DNA of 64,000 bases from contig JANNPZ010000068.1 of NCBI GenBank assembly GCA_031400505.1, positions 1 through 64,000 of the forward strand, read 5' to 3'. Shown here one piece after another: positions 1 to 8,773 of the stretch. Each line of letters begins with the position of its first letter. Position 1 is the stretch's first letter. The notes beneath the pieces were generated by a model. That model searched no databases. It saw only the letters and a list, made by a program, of their open reading frames with translations, and was not told the origin of the DNA. This DNA comes from JAIYDJ01 sp031400505 (GTDB lineage: Bacteria; Pseudomonadota; Alphaproteobacteria; Rhodobacterales; Rhodobacteraceae). Both the position numbers and the translations under genes were made by a program.

Positions 1-2153
1 TGGGCGAGGTGATGGCCATCGGGCGCACCATCCACGAGTCGATGCAAAAGGCGCTGGCCTCGCTTGAAACCGGCCTTTCCGGCTTCGACGAAATCGCCAT
101 CCCCGGCGCCCCGGATGCGGCATCGATCACTCAGGCGCTCAGCAAACAAAACCCCGACCGCATCCGCACCATCGCCCAAGCCATGCGCCACGGCTTCACC
201 GACGACCAGATCAACGCCATCACCGCCTTTGATCCCTGGTTCCTCGCTCGCATCCGCGAGATCATCGACATCGAGGCGCAGGTTCGCCGTGACGGCCTGC
301 CGGTCGAGGCCGCCGGCCTTCGCCGCCTCAAAATGTTCGGCTTCACCGACGCCCGCCTCGCCAAACTGACCGGCCGGGACGAAGCCCAGGTTCGCCGCGC
401 CCGCCGCAACCTCGGTGTAACGGCCGTCTTCAAACGCATCGACACCTGCGCCGCCGAATTCGAGGCGCAAACCCCCTATATGTATTCCACCTACGAAGCC
501 CCCGCGATGGGCGACGTCGAATGCGAGGCGCGCCCGTCCAACGCCAAAAAGGTCGTCATCCTCGGCGGCGGCCCCAACCGCATCGGCCAGGGGATCGAGT
601 TCGACTACTGCTGCTGCCACGCCTGCTACGCGCTAACCGCCGCCGGCTATGAGACCATCATGATCAACTGCAACCCCGAAACCGTCTCCACCGATTACGA
701 CACCTCCGACCGCCTCTATTTCGAGCCCCTCACCCTCGAACACGTCCTCGAAATCCTGCGGGTCGAACAAGACAACGGCACCCTGCACGGCGTCATCGTC
801 CAGTTCGGCGGCCAGACCCCCCTCAAACTCGCCCAGGCGCTGGCCAACGAAGGCATCCCGATCCTCGGCACCACCCCCGACGCCATCGACCTCGCCGAAG
901 ACCGCGAGCGGTTCCAGCAACTCCTCCACACCCTGAACCTCAAACAACCCCACAACGGCACCGCCCGCTCCCGCGACGAGGCCTTCGCCGTCGCGCAAAC
1001 CATCGGCTACCCCCTCGTCATCCGCCCCTCTTTCGTGCTCGGCGGCCGCGCGATGGAGATCATCCGCGACGACGCCCAACTAGACCGCTACATCGCCACG
1101 GCCGTGCAGGTCTCCGGCTCCTCCCCCGTCCTGCTCGACAGCTACCTCTCCAACGCGATCGAGGTCGACGTCGACGCCCTAAGCGACGGCACAAACGTCC
1201 ACGTCTGCGGCATCATGGAGCATATCGAAGAGGCCGGCGTGCACTCCGGCGACAGCGCCTGCTGCCTCCCCCCCCACTCCCTCACCCCCGAAACCATCGC
1301 CGACCTGACCGAGCAAACCGTCAAAATGGCCCGCGCCCTCAACGTCGTAGGGTTAATGAACGTCCAATTCGCCATCAAGGACGGCCAGATCTACGTGCTC
1401 GAGGTCAACCCCCGCGCCTCCCGCACCGTCCCCTTCGTCGCCAAAGCCACCGACAGCGCCATCGCCTCCATCGCCGCCCGCCTGATGGCCGGCGAGCCGC
1501 TGTCGAACTTCCCGATGCGCCCCCCCTACGCCCAAGGAGTAGGCCCCGACACCCCCCTCCCCCTCGCCGATCCCATGACGCTGGCCAACCCGATCACCCC
1601 GTGGTTTTCCGTCAAAGAGGCCGTCCTCCCCTTCGCCCGCTTCCCCGGCGTCGACCCCGTCCTCGGCCCGGAAATGCGCTCCACCGGAGAGGTGATGGGC
1701 TGGGACCGCACCTTTGCCCTCGCCTTCCTCAAGGCGCAAATGGGCGCCGGAACCCTGCTGCCCGAATCCGGCCGCGTGTTCCTCTCCGTCAAAGACATGG
1801 ATAAAACGGCGGCGCTTGCGTCAGCCGCCCAGGACCTCGTGACCATGGGCTTCGAAATCGTCGCCACCAAAGGCACGTCCCAGTGGCTCTCCACCCAATC
1901 CATCCCCTCCACCCCCGTCGCCAAAGTCTACGAAGGCCGCCCCAACATCGCCGACCGCCTAAAGAACGACGAAATCGCCCTGGTGATGAACACCACCGAA
2001 GGCGCCCAAGCGATCAGCGACAGCCGAGACATCCGCCGCGTCGCCCTGATGGACAAGATCCCGTACTTCACCACGGCAGCAGCGAGCATCGCGGCGGTGG
2101 CGGCGATGAAGGCGAGGGGCGAGGGGTATGGGGTGCGGACGTTGCAGGGGTAA
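1..2153 (+). CDS. carB: Carbamoyl-phosphate synthase large subunit (3' part, 5' end outside window)
   Basis: The gene enters from the left edge, in frame from base 3, and leaves about 716 of the usual ~1,100 residues. CarB makes carbamoyl phosphate from bicarbonate, ATP and ammonia passed on by CarA, feeding pyrimidine and arginine synthesis in the cytoplasm. The fragment holds the end of the oligomerisation region, then the whole second ATP-grasp half, which opens with GGPNRIGQGIEFDYC near fragment residue 188, and a C-terminal MGS-like allosteric domain (TGEVMGWD, then ATKGT). There is no frameshift and the stop is TAA at 2151. It converges with the next gene. The identification is secure; only the N-terminal half is missing because of the window cut. 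Confidence 0.97.
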   Translation, partial: GEVMAIGRTIHESMQKALASLETGLSGFDEIAIPGAPDAASITQALSKQNPDRIRTIAQAMRHGFTDDQINAITAFDPWFLARIREIIDIEAQVRRDGLPVEAAGLRRLKMFGFTDARLAKLTGRDEAQVRRARRNLGVTAVFKRIDTCAAEFEAQTPYMYSTYEAPAMGDVECEARPSNAKKVVILGGGPNRIGQGIEFDYCCCHACYALTAAGYETIMINCNPETVSTDYDTSDRLYFEPLTLEHVLEILRVEQDNGTLHGVIVQFGGQTPLKLAQALANEGIPILGTTPDAIDLAEDRERFQQLLHTLNLKQPHNGTARSRDEAFAVAQTIGYPLVIRPSFVLGGRAMEIIRDDAQLDRYIATAVQVSGSSPVLLDSYLSNAIEVDVDALSDGTNVHVCGIMEHIEEAGVHSGDSACCLPPHSLTPETIADLTEQTVKMARALNVVGLMNVQFAIKDGQIYVLEVNPRASRTVPFVAKATDSAIASIAARLMAGEPLSNFPMRPPYAQGVGPDTPLPLADPMTLANPITPWFSVKEAVLPFARFPGVDPVLGPEMRSTGEVMGWDRTFALAFLKAQMGAGTLLPESGRVFLSVKDMDKTAALASAAQDLVTMGFEIVATKGTSQWLSTQSIPSTPVAKVYEGRPNIADRLKNDEIALVMNTTEGAQAISDSRDIRRVALMDKIPYFTTAAASIAAVAAMKARGEGYGVRTLQG

Positions 2154-2267
2154 GCTCAACCCATCAAGAAACTGGAAAGATATTGCATGTGCCCGCGCTT
2201 TTGGCGAGCCCTTGTAAGTCCAAAGCAATTAGCTTTTTGGCTGTGTCGGAACTTCGGTAGACGCAGC

Positions 2268-2999
2268 CTAATTTGTGGCCGCTTCAATTTGAGCCTTTTC
2301 TTGGCTGCCTGAGGCCACGCAATTCGACAGCAGTGCCAAATACTTGTTTATCAAAGCAACATCTAACGGCTCCGGCGCAACAGCGCCTTGCGTCAATGCC
2401 CGAATTTGGGCACCCTCCGTCTGACTTGCTTCTTTGGATGCGTTAGTGAAGTCCGTAATTAAAGCAGAGTAGTCGGCCACGTCTCTGGTTAAGCCTTCTC
2501 TGGTAGAAATCATGACTTCCCTTATTGCACCGTATGTTACCGCTCGACCTGCCCGCACATTAGCATCACCCGCACCATTAAGAAGTTGCACCCCAACGGA
2601 CGCCATTGTTCCAATGCAATTCAAACGTTTCGAGCCTACGTAAATTGCTTTTATTGCTTTTTCCGGAACTGTACGCCGCCCAGCATTTTCTACCGTGGCC
2701 GCGAGAATCGCACGGTTGGCGACTGCTGCATCCGGAGCACCGCCGATTGCGCCCGACACAGCAGTAGCCGCGCCCAAAAAGACAAAGAAGGATGCAATAT
2801 CCTGCGTGTTGGCCGTCGATCTCCCGGCAGCAAGATACGCCTCTGACAGATCAAAAGCATATCCACTTTGAACCTCTAGGGTTGATTTAGGGGTTATCAC
2901 ACCCGAAAGAAAAGGCGCTTCTTGGGTGTCTAGGTATTTGTCGGCACAACCACCAACAGTAGACGCGAAAGCGACCACGAAAAGGGATATGTATTTCAT
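2268..2999 (-). CDS. Hypothetical lipoprotein, low GC
   Basis: This 243-residue protein starts with a lipoprotein signal peptide, MKYISLFVVAFASTVGGC, whose lipobox Cys is residue 18, so it should be an acylated, periplasm-facing lipoprotein. The body is alanine-rich and mostly helical by eye, with no domain I recognise. The ATG at 2999 is preferred over the in-frame GTG at 3005 because GAGGT lies 4-5 bases upstream of it. The gene is about 50 % GC in the lines counted, well below its neighbours, and it stands alone between carB (convergent) and a BrnA-like gene. The composition suggests recent acquisition. Function unknown. Confidence 0.72.
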   Translation of the reverse strand: MKYISLFVVAFASTVGGCADKYLDTQEAPFLSGVITPKSTLEVQSGYAFDLSEAYLAAGRSTANTQDIASFFVFLGAATAVSGAIGGAPDAAVANRAILAATVENAGRRTVPEKAIKAIYVGSKRLNCIGTMASVGVQLLNGAGDANVRAGRAVTYGAIREVMISTREGLTRDVADYSALITDFTNASKEASQTEGAQIRALTQGAVAPEPLDVALINKYLALLSNCVASGSQEKAQIEAATN

Positions 3000-3184
3000 A
3001 CACACCTCAAACAGATACCAGAATGAATACTATCGAGCCTAGCTGGCCTTTTGGTATTTGCAATCGTGAACAATCTGCCAACTAACCGTTTGGAAAAAGG
3101 AAGATGGGCATAGCATCCTATCCAACATGTCACACATAGAGCGAAGCTTACCCATCATTCCCCGACCAAAGCGGCGTGCACCTC

Positions 3185-3655
3185 TTACACCTCCCCCACC
3201 CCCCGCAACCGCATCGCCTCCTTTGCCCGCGCCCGGGCTTCCGCCTTCACATCCGCCTCCTCCGGCACCCCCTGCCCCAGCGACTGCGCCGTATCCCCCC
3301 ACAACGGCCGCTCGCCGTCGTGGACTTCGCGTTGTTTGCGGTAGAACTCCACCGTCTCGGCCCCCCGGATCACCCCGGCCAGACGGGCGTGCATGTAACT
3401 GCGCAGCACCTCGTTCAGGCGCGGGCCATAGCCCGTGCCCATCGAGCGAAAGAACCGCAGCACGTCGCGGTCGATGCGCACCGTCACCCGTTCGGTCGGC
3501 TGGTCGGCGCGGTTTCGGGCGATCTCGTGCCACTCATCCGGGATGCGCGACGTCGCCTCGATGTGGTTGTGCAGGTCCCACTCCAGCCTGCGCATCGCGT
3601 CGGCCATGTAGTGATAGTTGGCGGTCTGTTTGGGGCTAAGTCTGGTCAGGTCCAT
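3185..3655 (-). CDS. BrnA-like antitoxin family protein without an adjacent toxin
   Basis: The 156-residue protein carries the BrnA-type ribbon-helix-helix signature in its middle (VTVRIDRDVLRFFRSMG, then RLNEVLRSYM, about residues 57-90). In the family this dimeric fold binds operator DNA and neutralises the RNase toxin BrnT. It is longer than a usual BrnA (about 80-100 aa), with N- and C-terminal extensions, the latter a charged Ala/Arg/Glu helix. AAAGGAG lies 7 bases before the ATG at 3655. No BrnT-like ORF lies on either side. The protein may be a solitary regulator or an antitoxin acting in trans. It is divergent from the helicase gene, and the shared intergenic region contains phased TGCAC repeats. 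Confidence 0.75.
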   Translation of the reverse strand: MDLTRLSPKQTANYHYMADAMRRLEWDLHNHIEATSRIPDEWHEIARNRADQPTERVTVRIDRDVLRFFRSMGTGYGPRLNEVLRSYMHARLAGVIRGAETVEFYRKQREVHDGERPLWGDTAQSLGQGVPEEADVKAEARARAKEAMRLRGVGEV

Positions 3656-3715
3656 CGGCGTCTCCTTTGGCCCGACCTTGGGGAAAAATACCTAAAATCC
3701 GGTGTATCCAGCGTA

Positions 3716-3750
3716 TGCACAGGGGGTGCACAGCAGGTGCACGCTTGACA
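3716..3750. promoter_or_regulatory. Three TGCAC repeats in 11-bp phase next to a TTGACA hexamer
   Basis: TGCAC occurs at 3716, 3727 and 3738, exactly 11 bp apart, inside the divergent region between the BrnA-like gene and the helicase. The last copy is followed at 3745-3750 by a consensus -35 hexamer TTGACA pointing toward the helicase. The matching -10 (CATCTG at 17 bp) is poor. Helical phasing suggests cooperative binding by a small DNA-binding protein, possibly the BrnA-like protein itself; that assignment is inference. Confidence 0.45.
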
Positions 3751-3935
3751 TACCGCCCAAAACACCCCATCTGCCCCCATCGGAAGGCCCGTGCCGCGTG
3801 AGCATATTGGCGGCCCCGACACTGGTTCCCACCGCACGCAGGGGTTCCGCGACGTCCACGGGTTCGGGCCAAAGCCTGCACCGAGGGGGCGGCGCATCCC
3901 CCTGACGAGGCAGCATTTTGCGGCCCGGAAAGACC

Positions 3936-5273
3936 ATGATGACCACCTTCGCCGACTTGGGCCTGTCGCCCAGCATCCTGAAAACACTCGAGAAAACCAC
4001 GCTGAAGATGCCGACACCGATCCAGGTTCAGGCCATCCCCCACATCATGGCGGGCCGCGACCTGATGGGTCTGGCACAAACCGGCACCGGCAAAACCGCC
4101 GCCTTCGGCCTGCCATTGTTGCACCGCATCCTCGACCTCGGCCACCCACCGGCTCCGAAAACCGTCCGGGCCCTGATCCTTGCGCCCACCCGTGAACTGG
4201 TGTCACAAATCGCAACAAACCTTGAGGTTTTCACCAAAGGCACCGCCGTAAAGGTCGCCATGGTCGTCGGTGGAGCATCCCTTTTCAAGCAGGCCGAATG
4301 CCTGAAACGCGGTGCGGACGTGCTGGTCGCCACCCCCGGTCGCCTGATCGACCTGCTGGAGCGCGGCGATGTCACCCTGTCCGCCACCGGCTATCTGGTG
4401 CTAGACGAAGCTGACCACATGCTCGACATGGGCTTCATCCATTCCCTGCGCAAGATCGCGAAGCATATTCCCCTGAAACGTCAGACACTTCTGTTCTCGG
4501 CCACCATGCCGAAGGACATCGAGGAACTGGCCGCGACCTACCTGCGCGACCCCGTCAAAGTGCAAGTGGCCCCCCCCGGCAAACCGGTCGAAAAGATCGT
4601 TCAGGGCGTCCATTACATCCCCAACGGCGACAAGGCGAAACTGCTGGAGGAATACCTGCGCAAGCACCCGACCGAACAGGCACTGGTCTTTGGCCGCACC
4701 AAGCATGGCTCTGAAAAACTTATGAAATTGCTTGTGGGCTGGGGGTTCAAGGCGGGATCAATCCACGGCAACAAATCGCAGGGCCAGCGTGACCGCACCC
4801 TGACCGAGTTTCGCAACGCCGAGATCGACGTGCTTGTTGCGACCGATGTGGCGGCAAGGGGTATCGACATTCCGGGCGTGCGGCATGTTTACAACTATGA
4901 CATGCCCAATGTGCCCGAAAACTATGTGCACCGCATCGGCCGAACGGCACGGGCGGGGGCGGAAGGCACCGCAGTTGCGTTTTGTGCACCAGCCGAGATG
5001 GACGAACTGAAAGCCGTTGAAAAGTTGTTGAAAAAGCCGATCCCGGTTATTGGCGGAGCACCTTGGTCGGCAGAAGTCGTCGCGGCGGCTCCGAAACCGG
5101 GGCAGAACCGCGGGCAGCGGCCGGGCAATCCGGGTGGGCAGAAGGCGGGGGCCAAACCGCCGGCGCGCAGCGCAAAGCCTGCCGGCCGTCCGGCAAAGCC
5201 ACAGGGCGGCAGCTTTGCCCCACGTCGCCCTGATGGGGCCAAGCCGGGCAACGGCCAGCGCCGCCCCGGCTGA
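3936..5273 (+). CDS. DEAD-box ATP-dependent RNA helicase, RhlE type
   Basis: The 445-residue protein unwinds structured RNA in the cytoplasm, in ribosome assembly or RNA decay. The helicase motifs appear in order: Q motif region (FADLGLSPSILKTLE), motif I AQTGTGKT, PTREL, TPGR, DEAD (VLDEADHML), SAT (LLFSATMP), then ATDVAARGIDIPGV and HRIGRTARAG. The last ~65 residues are a basic Gly/Pro/Lys/Arg tail typical of RhlE proteins, likely an RNA tether. Two adjacent ATGs (3936, 3939) follow GGAAAG; either is possible. The open frame reaches back to a TTG at 3918, but that would put the start before the binding site. The paralogue name (rhlE, dbpA, srmB) cannot be fixed from motifs alone. Confidence 0.95.
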   Translation: MMTTFADLGLSPSILKTLEKTTLKMPTPIQVQAIPHIMAGRDLMGLAQTGTGKTAAFGLPLLHRILDLGHPPAPKTVRALILAPTRELVSQIATNLEVFTKGTAVKVAMVVGGASLFKQAECLKRGADVLVATPGRLIDLLERGDVTLSATGYLVLDEADHMLDMGFIHSLRKIAKHIPLKRQTLLFSATMPKDIEELAATYLRDPVKVQVAPPGKPVEKIVQGVHYIPNGDKAKLLEEYLRKHPTEQALVFGRTKHGSEKLMKLLVGWGFKAGSIHGNKSQGQRDRTLTEFRNAEIDVLVATDVAARGIDIPGVRHVYNYDMPNVPENYVHRIGRTARAGAEGTAVAFCAPAEMDELKAVEKLLKKPIPVIGGAPWSAEVVAAAPKPGQNRGQRPGNPGGQKAGAKPPARSAKPAGRPAKPQGGSFAPRRPDGAKPGNGQRRPG

Positions 5274-5287
5274 CGAAACGGGGTGGG

Positions 5288-5740
5288 TCAGCCCACCTCG
5301 TCTTCCAGATTCAGCTTCATGTCCAGCAGAACCTGTTGAATTGCTAGGGTTTCGCGCAGCAATCGCTTGGATTCATTTACAGAAATCTTGCCATCTCCGA
5401 TGGCCGAATTGTACTCGGCCATCAGCATCGCGAATCGCTGTGCCAAAGCCACCACATCCTGATTGACCCCGCGCGTCGGCGCGTTGCGCTTGTCGACATC
5501 ATAGGACATCGTCATGCCCCGCAGGTCGGCCAGCGCCGCCGTTACATGCGGAAACCGTGCGGAGCTTTCCAGCAATGCCACGACGTCTATCGGCATGAAA
5601 CGGTCGTCATGCTCTTCGTTTTCGGAATAGTATCGCCCCAACGTCGCCTTGGATTTACCGGTCAAGACACAGGCTGCCTCGATGCCGACCTCCTTGACCA
5701 GAGCCTCGCTGTGTTTCTTGAGATAGCTTTCAACGCTCAT
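5288..5740 (-). CDS. Small putative DNA-binding regulator, phage CII-like
   Basis: This is a 150-residue protein starting MSVESYLKKHSEALVKEVGI. The ATG at 5740 follows AGAAGG by 6 bases, which rules out a 20-codon upstream extension. Residues 20-45 (ACVLTGKSKATLGRYYS) look like a helix-turn-helix of the Phage_CII_CP76 type, and the C-terminal half is helical. Such proteins occur as single chromosomal genes in Rhodobacteraceae. It faces the convergent helicase gene and shares a 325-base divergent gap with tdk, which holds a 19-bp dyad. A role as a transcription regulator is inferred from the HTH-like stretch only. Confidence 0.65.
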   Translation of the reverse strand: MSVESYLKKHSEALVKEVGIEAACVLTGKSKATLGRYYSENEEHDDRFMPIDVVALLESSARFPHVTAALADLRGMTMSYDVDKRNAPTRGVNQDVVALAQRFAMLMAEYNSAIGDGKISVNESKRLLRETLAIQQVLLDMKLNLEDEVG

Positions 5741-6065
5741 GCATGACCTTCTGTTCTGATCCGGGAACCAATCCGGGGAAATCGTCCTGAGTTTTCCCAT
5801 TAAGCCTATGGCAATCCTTTGTCATTGATAAAGACGTTCCGAGCGTTTCGGAACAGTTGCTGTAATGAGTCGTCAGCGTCCCCAGCGCTGACATGGGTCC
5901 GGGTCCGTCGCGCATTTGTCCCCAACGGGATGACCGGGGTTCCTAGCCTTGGTCGCGCGGCGGATCTGCTACCCGTGATGTGTTCTTGATTGATGAGTTC
6001 TGACAGACCGCCGCGCGCCCGATACCCGACTTGCAAGCGCCCCTGCCAAGCGTCTATGACCCCGT
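5741..6065. other. Intergenic region between CII-like regulator and tdk
   Basis: This is a 325-base divergent spacer. Open frames within it are short and GC-driven, and none has both a binding site and family-like sequence. The only structured element seen is the dyad at 5836-5854. Promoters for both flanking genes should lie here but no convincing -35/-10 pair was found for tdk, which also lacks a strong ribosome binding site. Confidence 0.6.
5836..5854. promoter_or_regulatory. 19-bp hyphenated dyad, candidate operator
   Basis: The sequence GTTCCGA-GCGTT-TCGGAAC is a perfect 7-bp inverted repeat with a 5-base centre, 96 bp upstream of the CII-like gene start. It does not fit the alphaproteobacterial LexA pattern (GTTC-N7-GTTC). 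An autoregulatory site for the neighbouring regulator is a reasonable guess. Confidence 0.35.
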
Positions 6066-6644
6066 ATGGCCAAGCTGTACTTCCATTATTCGACGATGAA
6101 TGCGGGCAAATCGACCCTGCTGCTGCAAGCCTCGCACAACTACCGCGAAGGTGGCATGCAAACCTATCTGATCACGGCGCAGTTCGATCTGCGCGCCGGG
6201 CAAGGCCGGATCGCCAGCCGCATTGGCATCGGCGAACCCGCCGACACGTTTGCGCCGGACGATGACCTGTTTGCCAAGCTGCGCACCCGCTTTTCCCAGG
6301 GACAGGTCGCCTGCGTCTTCATTGACGAGGCACAGTTCCTGACCAAACCGCAGGTCTGGCAACTGGCCCGCGCGGTCGATGATCTGGGCGTGCCGGTCAT
6401 GTGCTATGGCTTGCGCGTGGATTTTCAGGGCAATCTCTTTCCTGGGTCCGCCGCTTTGCTGGCCTGGGCTGACGAGATGCGCGAGGTGCGCACGATCTGC
6501 CATTGCGGGCGCAAGGCGACCATGGTGATCCGGCGCGGACCGGATGGGCGGGCGTTGACCGACGGCGCACAAGTTGTGATCGGCGGCAATGAGACATACA
6601 TCTCGATGTGTCGAAGACACTGGCGCGAGGCGATCGAAGCCTAG
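6066..6644 (+). CDS. tdk: Thymidine kinase
   Basis: The 192-residue enzyme phosphorylates thymidine to dTMP with ATP in the salvage pathway. The P-loop STMNAGKST is at residues 9-17, the Walker B-like VFIDEAQFL near residue 85, and the lasso/substrate region CYGLRVDFQGNLF near 118-130. The zinc site is seen as ICHCGRKA and MCRRHW. The length is normal for class II TK. The last four bases overlap the convergent EamA gene's stop. Functionally it complements the cdd-deo-add-upp salvage operon 4 kb downstream, but it is not part of it. Confidence 0.96.
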   Translation: MAKLYFHYSTMNAGKSTLLLQASHNYREGGMQTYLITAQFDLRAGQGRIASRIGIGEPADTFAPDDDLFAKLRTRFSQGQVACVFIDEAQFLTKPQVWQLARAVDDLGVPVMCYGLRVDFQGNLFPGSAALLAWADEMREVRTICHCGRKATMVIRRGPDGRALTDGAQVVIGGNETYISMCRRHWREAIEA

Positions 6645-7540
6645 CGCCTCGCCCAGGCGATTGTCGCCCCCGCAGTGGCAATCAGCGCCATCCCGATCAA
6701 CGCAGGCAACCCCAGGACATCGCCCCACAGCACCCAGCTCCAGAGCGCAGAGGCAGGCAGCACGAGATACTCGAAAACCGATGCCGTTGCGGTCAATGTC
6801 ACCTGATAGCCCCGCACCATAAGGACAATAGCCAGCAACGACCCAATCGCCTGCACCATAATCCAGCCCCAAACAGCCAAGCCCGGCCAGACGGGGCCCC
6901 GTGTCAGAAACCCCTCTGCCCCACTTGCTACCGGCAGAGGCACGATCGACAAGATCCCGATGCCCAACAGACCAAGCAAACCCAGCGCCAGAAAGAAACC
7001 TGCCGTCAACACCTCGGCACTTTCTTCGCTGCACCACGCGCGGGTGGCGACATTGCCCATCGCATAAAGCGCGCCTGCCAGCACCGGCAACCCAGCGGCC
7101 AGTGGAGAGCCCACCAATGCTTCTGGCCCCAGAACCAATACCACGCCAGCAAAGCCCAGCCCGACGGCCGCAACTTGCGCTGCGCGGATCGGCTGGCGGT
7201 ACACCAAACCGCCAATCAACAGCACAAAGATCGGTGCCGTGAACAGCCCCGCAGCAACCGACGCCACCGGCAGGAACGCAAGTGCGCCAAAATAGATCAG
7301 CATGGCCATGCCATGGATCAGCGACCGTGCAGCAACCGCCTGCACGCGTACCGGGCGCAAGCGCAGTCCGAACGGACCCGCCAAAAGCGCCAGTATCGCC
7401 AGCGCCATCGCCGAACGTGTGGCGTGAAACTGCCACAAACCGGCTTCCTGCGCGATCAGCTGCACAAAGTTATCGGTAAAGCCGATCAGGGTGGCATAGC
7501 TTGCAATCAAACCCAATGCTGCAATCGGGCGGTCCTTCAT
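6641..7540 (-). CDS. EamA/DMT family inner-membrane transporter
   Basis: This 299-residue protein has about ten hydrophobic segments arranged as two five-helix EamA repeats (roughly residues 5-140 and 155-297), the architecture of drug/metabolite transporters. It should export or import small metabolites across the inner membrane; the substrate cannot be told. AAAGGAAG precedes the ATG at 7540 at normal spacing. Its stop overlaps tdk's stop by four bases in convergent orientation. Confidence 0.9.
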   Translation of the reverse strand: MKDRPIAALGLIASYATLIGFTDNFVQLIAQEAGLWQFHATRSAMALAILALLAGPFGLRLRPVRVQAVAARSLIHGMAMLIYFGALAFLPVASVAAGLFTAPIFVLLIGGLVYRQPIRAAQVAAVGLGFAGVVLVLGPEALVGSPLAAGLPVLAGALYAMGNVATRAWCSEESAEVLTAGFFLALGLLGLLGIGILSIVPLPVASGAEGFLTRGPVWPGLAVWGWIMVQAIGSLLAIVLMVRGYQVTLTATASVFEYLVLPASALWSWVLWGDVLGLPALIGMALIATAGATIAWARR

Positions 7541-7705
7541 CGCAGGCTTCCTTTCAGGATTGGCTGCGCCAGAACATCGGCTGCCAACACCGCGCGCGCG
7601 TCGTTTTGCGACCCCATCCGGAGAAAGCCGTCACGGTTGGGCGATTGTCGCGTCAACGGGGCTGCGCTAATGTCGCGCCATGACTTACCCAAGCCCCTTT
7701 GCCGG

Positions 7706-8722
7706 ATGACGGCGCTGGTAAAATACGAAAGGCTCGAAAGCCTTGGGCTCTGGCGCGAAACCGCGGACGCGCGGGGCCGGGATGTGGTTGTGGCATTCCG
7801 CGATGCGACGTTGGTGCTTTCGGACCCCAAGTCGGATCTTGCATTGATGCACTGGTCGCTTCCCGCCGTTTTGCGCCTGAATCCGGGTGCGTTGCCCGCG
7901 CTGTTTGCGCCCGGAGACGATGCAAGCGAAACGCTTGAGATCGACGATTCAAACATGATTGCTGCGCTGGAAACGGTGCATCGCGCCTTGTTGCGCAGGC
8001 GGGCACGACCCGGGCGGCTCCGGGGGTTGATCCTGGCGGGGGCAATGGTGGGAACGCTTGCACTTGGATTGTTCTGGATGCCGGACGCGCTGGTGCGCCA
8101 CACCTCGTCTGTTCTGCCGGCTGTCAGTCGGGCCGAGATCGGCCGGATGGCCCTCTCGGATCTTGCACGTTTGACCGGGCCTCCGTGCGCAACTTCGGCG
8201 GGCACTGCGGCGGCGGCGGCGCTGGCCGAACGGTTGTTTGCGCCGGACAAGGCAACGATCATGGTGTTGGGCGATGGGTTGGAGGGGGCTCTTGCCCTGC
8301 CGGGCGGCCTTGTCCTGCTGGGACGTGGTGTTGTCGTGGCGTCCTTCAAGGCCGAAACGGTGGCGGGTTTTGCATTGGCAGCCGCAGTGGACGCGGCGGA
8401 AGCCGATCCGATGGTGCCGCTGCTGCGCTACGCCGGGGTTCCTGCCACTTTTCGTTTGCTGACCACCGGGCACCTGCCCGACCATTCACTGCAAGGTTAT
8501 GCCGAAACACTTCTGCGCCAACGGCTCGGCTTGCCGGTGACGCCGTTGCTGGCGCGGTTCGAGGCCGCAGGGGTGCCGACAACGCCCTTTGCCTATGCTC
8601 TTGATCCGACAGGCGAAACCGTTCTTGACCTGATCGAGGCTGATCTCTATCGCAGCACCGCGTCACGACCGGTCCTTACCGATGGCGAATGGGCAAACCT
8701 GCAAGCCATCTGCACCGGTTAG
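7706..8722 (+). CDS. Membrane-anchored M48-like protein lacking the HExxH zinc motif
   Basis: The protein has 338 residues if it starts at 7706 (MTALVKYERL); an in-frame ATG at 7670 is an alternative, and neither has a good binding site. Residues 1-90 form a soluble N-terminal part, followed by one membrane helix (GLILAGAMVGTLALGLFW, near 112-130). The C-terminal part contains ALALPGGLVLLGRGVV, which resembles the conserved strand before the catalytic helix of M48 metallopeptidases (ALPGG-x-I-x-x-T-x-G-L-L). At the place where HExxH should follow, the sequence is instead FALAAAVDAAEADP. I therefore read it as a probable pseudoenzyme of M48 ancestry. Function unknown. Confidence 0.7.
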   Translation: MTALVKYERLESLGLWRETADARGRDVVVAFRDATLVLSDPKSDLALMHWSLPAVLRLNPGALPALFAPGDDASETLEIDDSNMIAALETVHRALLRRRARPGRLRGLILAGAMVGTLALGLFWMPDALVRHTSSVLPAVSRAEIGRMALSDLARLTGPPCATSAGTAAAAALAERLFAPDKATIMVLGDGLEGALALPGGLVLLGRGVVVASFKAETVAGFALAAAVDAAEADPMVPLLRYAGVPATFRLLTTGHLPDHSLQGYAETLLRQRLGLPVTPLLARFEAAGVPTTPFAYALDPTGETVLDLIEADLYRSTASRPVLTDGEWANLQAICTG

Positions 8723-8773
8723 CCGCCAAATCAGCCGCCTGGTGCCGGCATTTCATGGCAAGGACCGCAGACC

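Noticed and set aside
6054..7436. A 460-codon minus-strand frame across tdk and the EamA gene
   Set aside because: It lies in another frame of EamA and opposite tdk, both confirmed by motifs; its translation is a low-complexity Gly/Arg/Cys mix.
6608..7705. N-terminal extension of the M48-like gene back to 6608
   Set aside because: The extension is antisense to the EamA transporter and Gln/Arg/His-rich; the family-like sequence begins near 7706.
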